In this document: positions 21,148-21,783 of the stretch, one piece after another
Layout: each line of letters starts with the position of its first letter
Numbering within the stretch: position 1 is the stretch's first letter
Source of the DNA: an uncultured Sutterella sp.
GTDB lineage: Bacteria; Pseudomonadota; Gammaproteobacteria; Burkholderiales; Burkholderiaceae_F
Direction of reading: 5' to 3'
Assembly (NCBI GenBank): GCA_900754475.1
Contig: CAAECY010000072.1
Span: 1 to 21,783 of the forward strand
DNA: 21,783 bases
Translations under genes and position numbers: made by a program
Notes under the pieces: generated by a model
What the model was told of the DNA's origin: nothing
Seen by the model: the letters and a program-made list of their open reading frames with translations, nothing else
Databases searched by the model: none

Positions 21148-21783
21148 ATGCTCATTCGCCGCCTCTTGGGCGAGCGCGACCTCGAAGCGCTCGGTCCGCT
21201 CCCCGACCTCCTTCCGAACCTCTGGTACGGTGCGCCCCACCCGGCGCTCGTGCGCCTGCGGGATGCGGTTCGAAGCAGCAGTCTCTTTTCCTACGACGCG
21301 GCGAGGCTTTGCGGTCGCACGGGGGCGGGCCTTTTCGTCGGGCCCCGAGGGGTGGAGCTTGTCGTCGCGCACGAACCTTTTCGTGAGCCCTGCGAGCCCG
21401 AACGGGATGAGGAGTCGCGCCTTCCGCCCGCCGACCGCCTTGCGGGCACGGTCGAAGCGGCGGCCTTCGATTTTGCGGCGAAAACGACCGAGCTCGTCGA
21501 CGCCCGCGGGGAAACCTTTCGGCTTTTCGACTTCGCCGAAGCGCTTTTTGCCGCGAAGCCCCTCAAAATCACCCGAGGGGGCGGTGCGGGGCTCAACCTC
21601 ACGCGCGCGCACTGGATGCGTGCGCTCCTCGACGCCCCGCTTGCGCCCGCGCCTCGGATTCTCAATGCCGCCCATGCGGCGGGGGCGGGCCGTCTGCGCC
21701 TTTACGGCGAATGGTGGGAAGGGCCCTCGCCCGTCTTCGACGTGAAGCACCCCTTGATGTGGCTCGCGCCCCGCACGACCGTA
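21148..21783 (+). CDS. Protein of unknown function, truncated by the window end
   Basis: The frame is open for 212 codons from ATG at 21148 to the window end with no stop, so the C-terminus is missing. An in-frame ATG at 21106 lies inside the presumed -10 box and is not preferred. The protein starts MLIRRLLGERDLEALGPLPD. It has no signal peptide or membrane segment and is rich in Ala, Arg, Leu and Glu. It includes segments FDFAEALFAAKPLKITRGG and LRLYGEWWEGPSP. I recognise no family. Its codon use is like that of the surrounding genes (strong G/C at third positions), which supports a real gene. Confidence 0.7.
   Translation, partial: MLIRRLLGERDLEALGPLPDLLPNLWYGAPHPALVRLRDAVRSSSLFSYDAARLCGRTGAGLFVGPRGVELVVAHEPFREPCEPERDEESRLPPADRLAGTVEAAAFDFAAKTTELVDARGETFRLFDFAEALFAAKPLKITRGGGAGLNLTRAHWMRALLDAPLAPAPRILNAAHAAGAGRLRLYGEWWEGPSPVFDVKHPLMWLAPRTTV

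Overview
The window is GC-rich (clearly above 60% by eye) and fully bacterial. Its contents suggest an anaerobic or microaerophilic Gram-negative of the Betaproteobacteria/Burkholderiales, most like the gut family Sutterellaceae. The signs are a Burkholderia/Neisseria-type general porin, a DcuC carrier, a periplasmic decaheme cytochrome c, IS1634-like transposases and promoters with the block CGCTACAATG. This placement is inference from gene types; no rRNA or tRNA was found.

Layout. (1) 1-2599, minus strand: a three-gene polar amino-acid ABC importer (binding protein, permease, ATPase) closed by a strong terminator, with a hairpin between the first two genes. (2) 2600-2991: a structured 392-base divergent control region. 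(3) 2992-5631, plus strand: a DcuC-type carrier and isoaspartyl dipeptidase IadA, which together suggest use of damaged-protein peptides and C4/aspartate metabolism. (4) 5803-9062, minus strand: a LysE-type exporter, an acidic protein of unknown function and an orphan hybrid histidine kinase. (5) 9201-11036, minus strand: an IS1634-like transposase whose expected catalytic Glu reads as Ser. (6) 11158-13280, minus strand: ldcA (murein tetrapeptide recycling) translationally coupled to an unusually long tadA (tRNA A34 deaminase). (7) 13438-15866, plus strand: a small secreted protein, then an 11-bp tandem repeat, a terminator hairpin and a second IS1634-like transposase with a complete catalytic triad. 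(8) 16029-19051, minus strand: a ten-heme cytochrome and a porin. (9) 19413-20864, minus strand: an MmuP-like amino-acid permease. (10) 21148 to the window end, plus strand: a truncated gene of unknown function.

The physiological theme is amino-acid and peptide economy (ABC importer, IadA, LysE, LdcA, MmuP-like permease) plus anaerobic respiration or electron transfer (DcuC, decaheme cytochrome). I did not find a convincing new defence or mobile system. The most unusual items are the extended TadA, the 4+6 heme arrangement of the cytochrome, the transposase with the Glu-to-Ser change, the 15-bp direct repeat bracketing the second transposase, and the dyad and direct repeats of the 2.7-2.9 kb control region.
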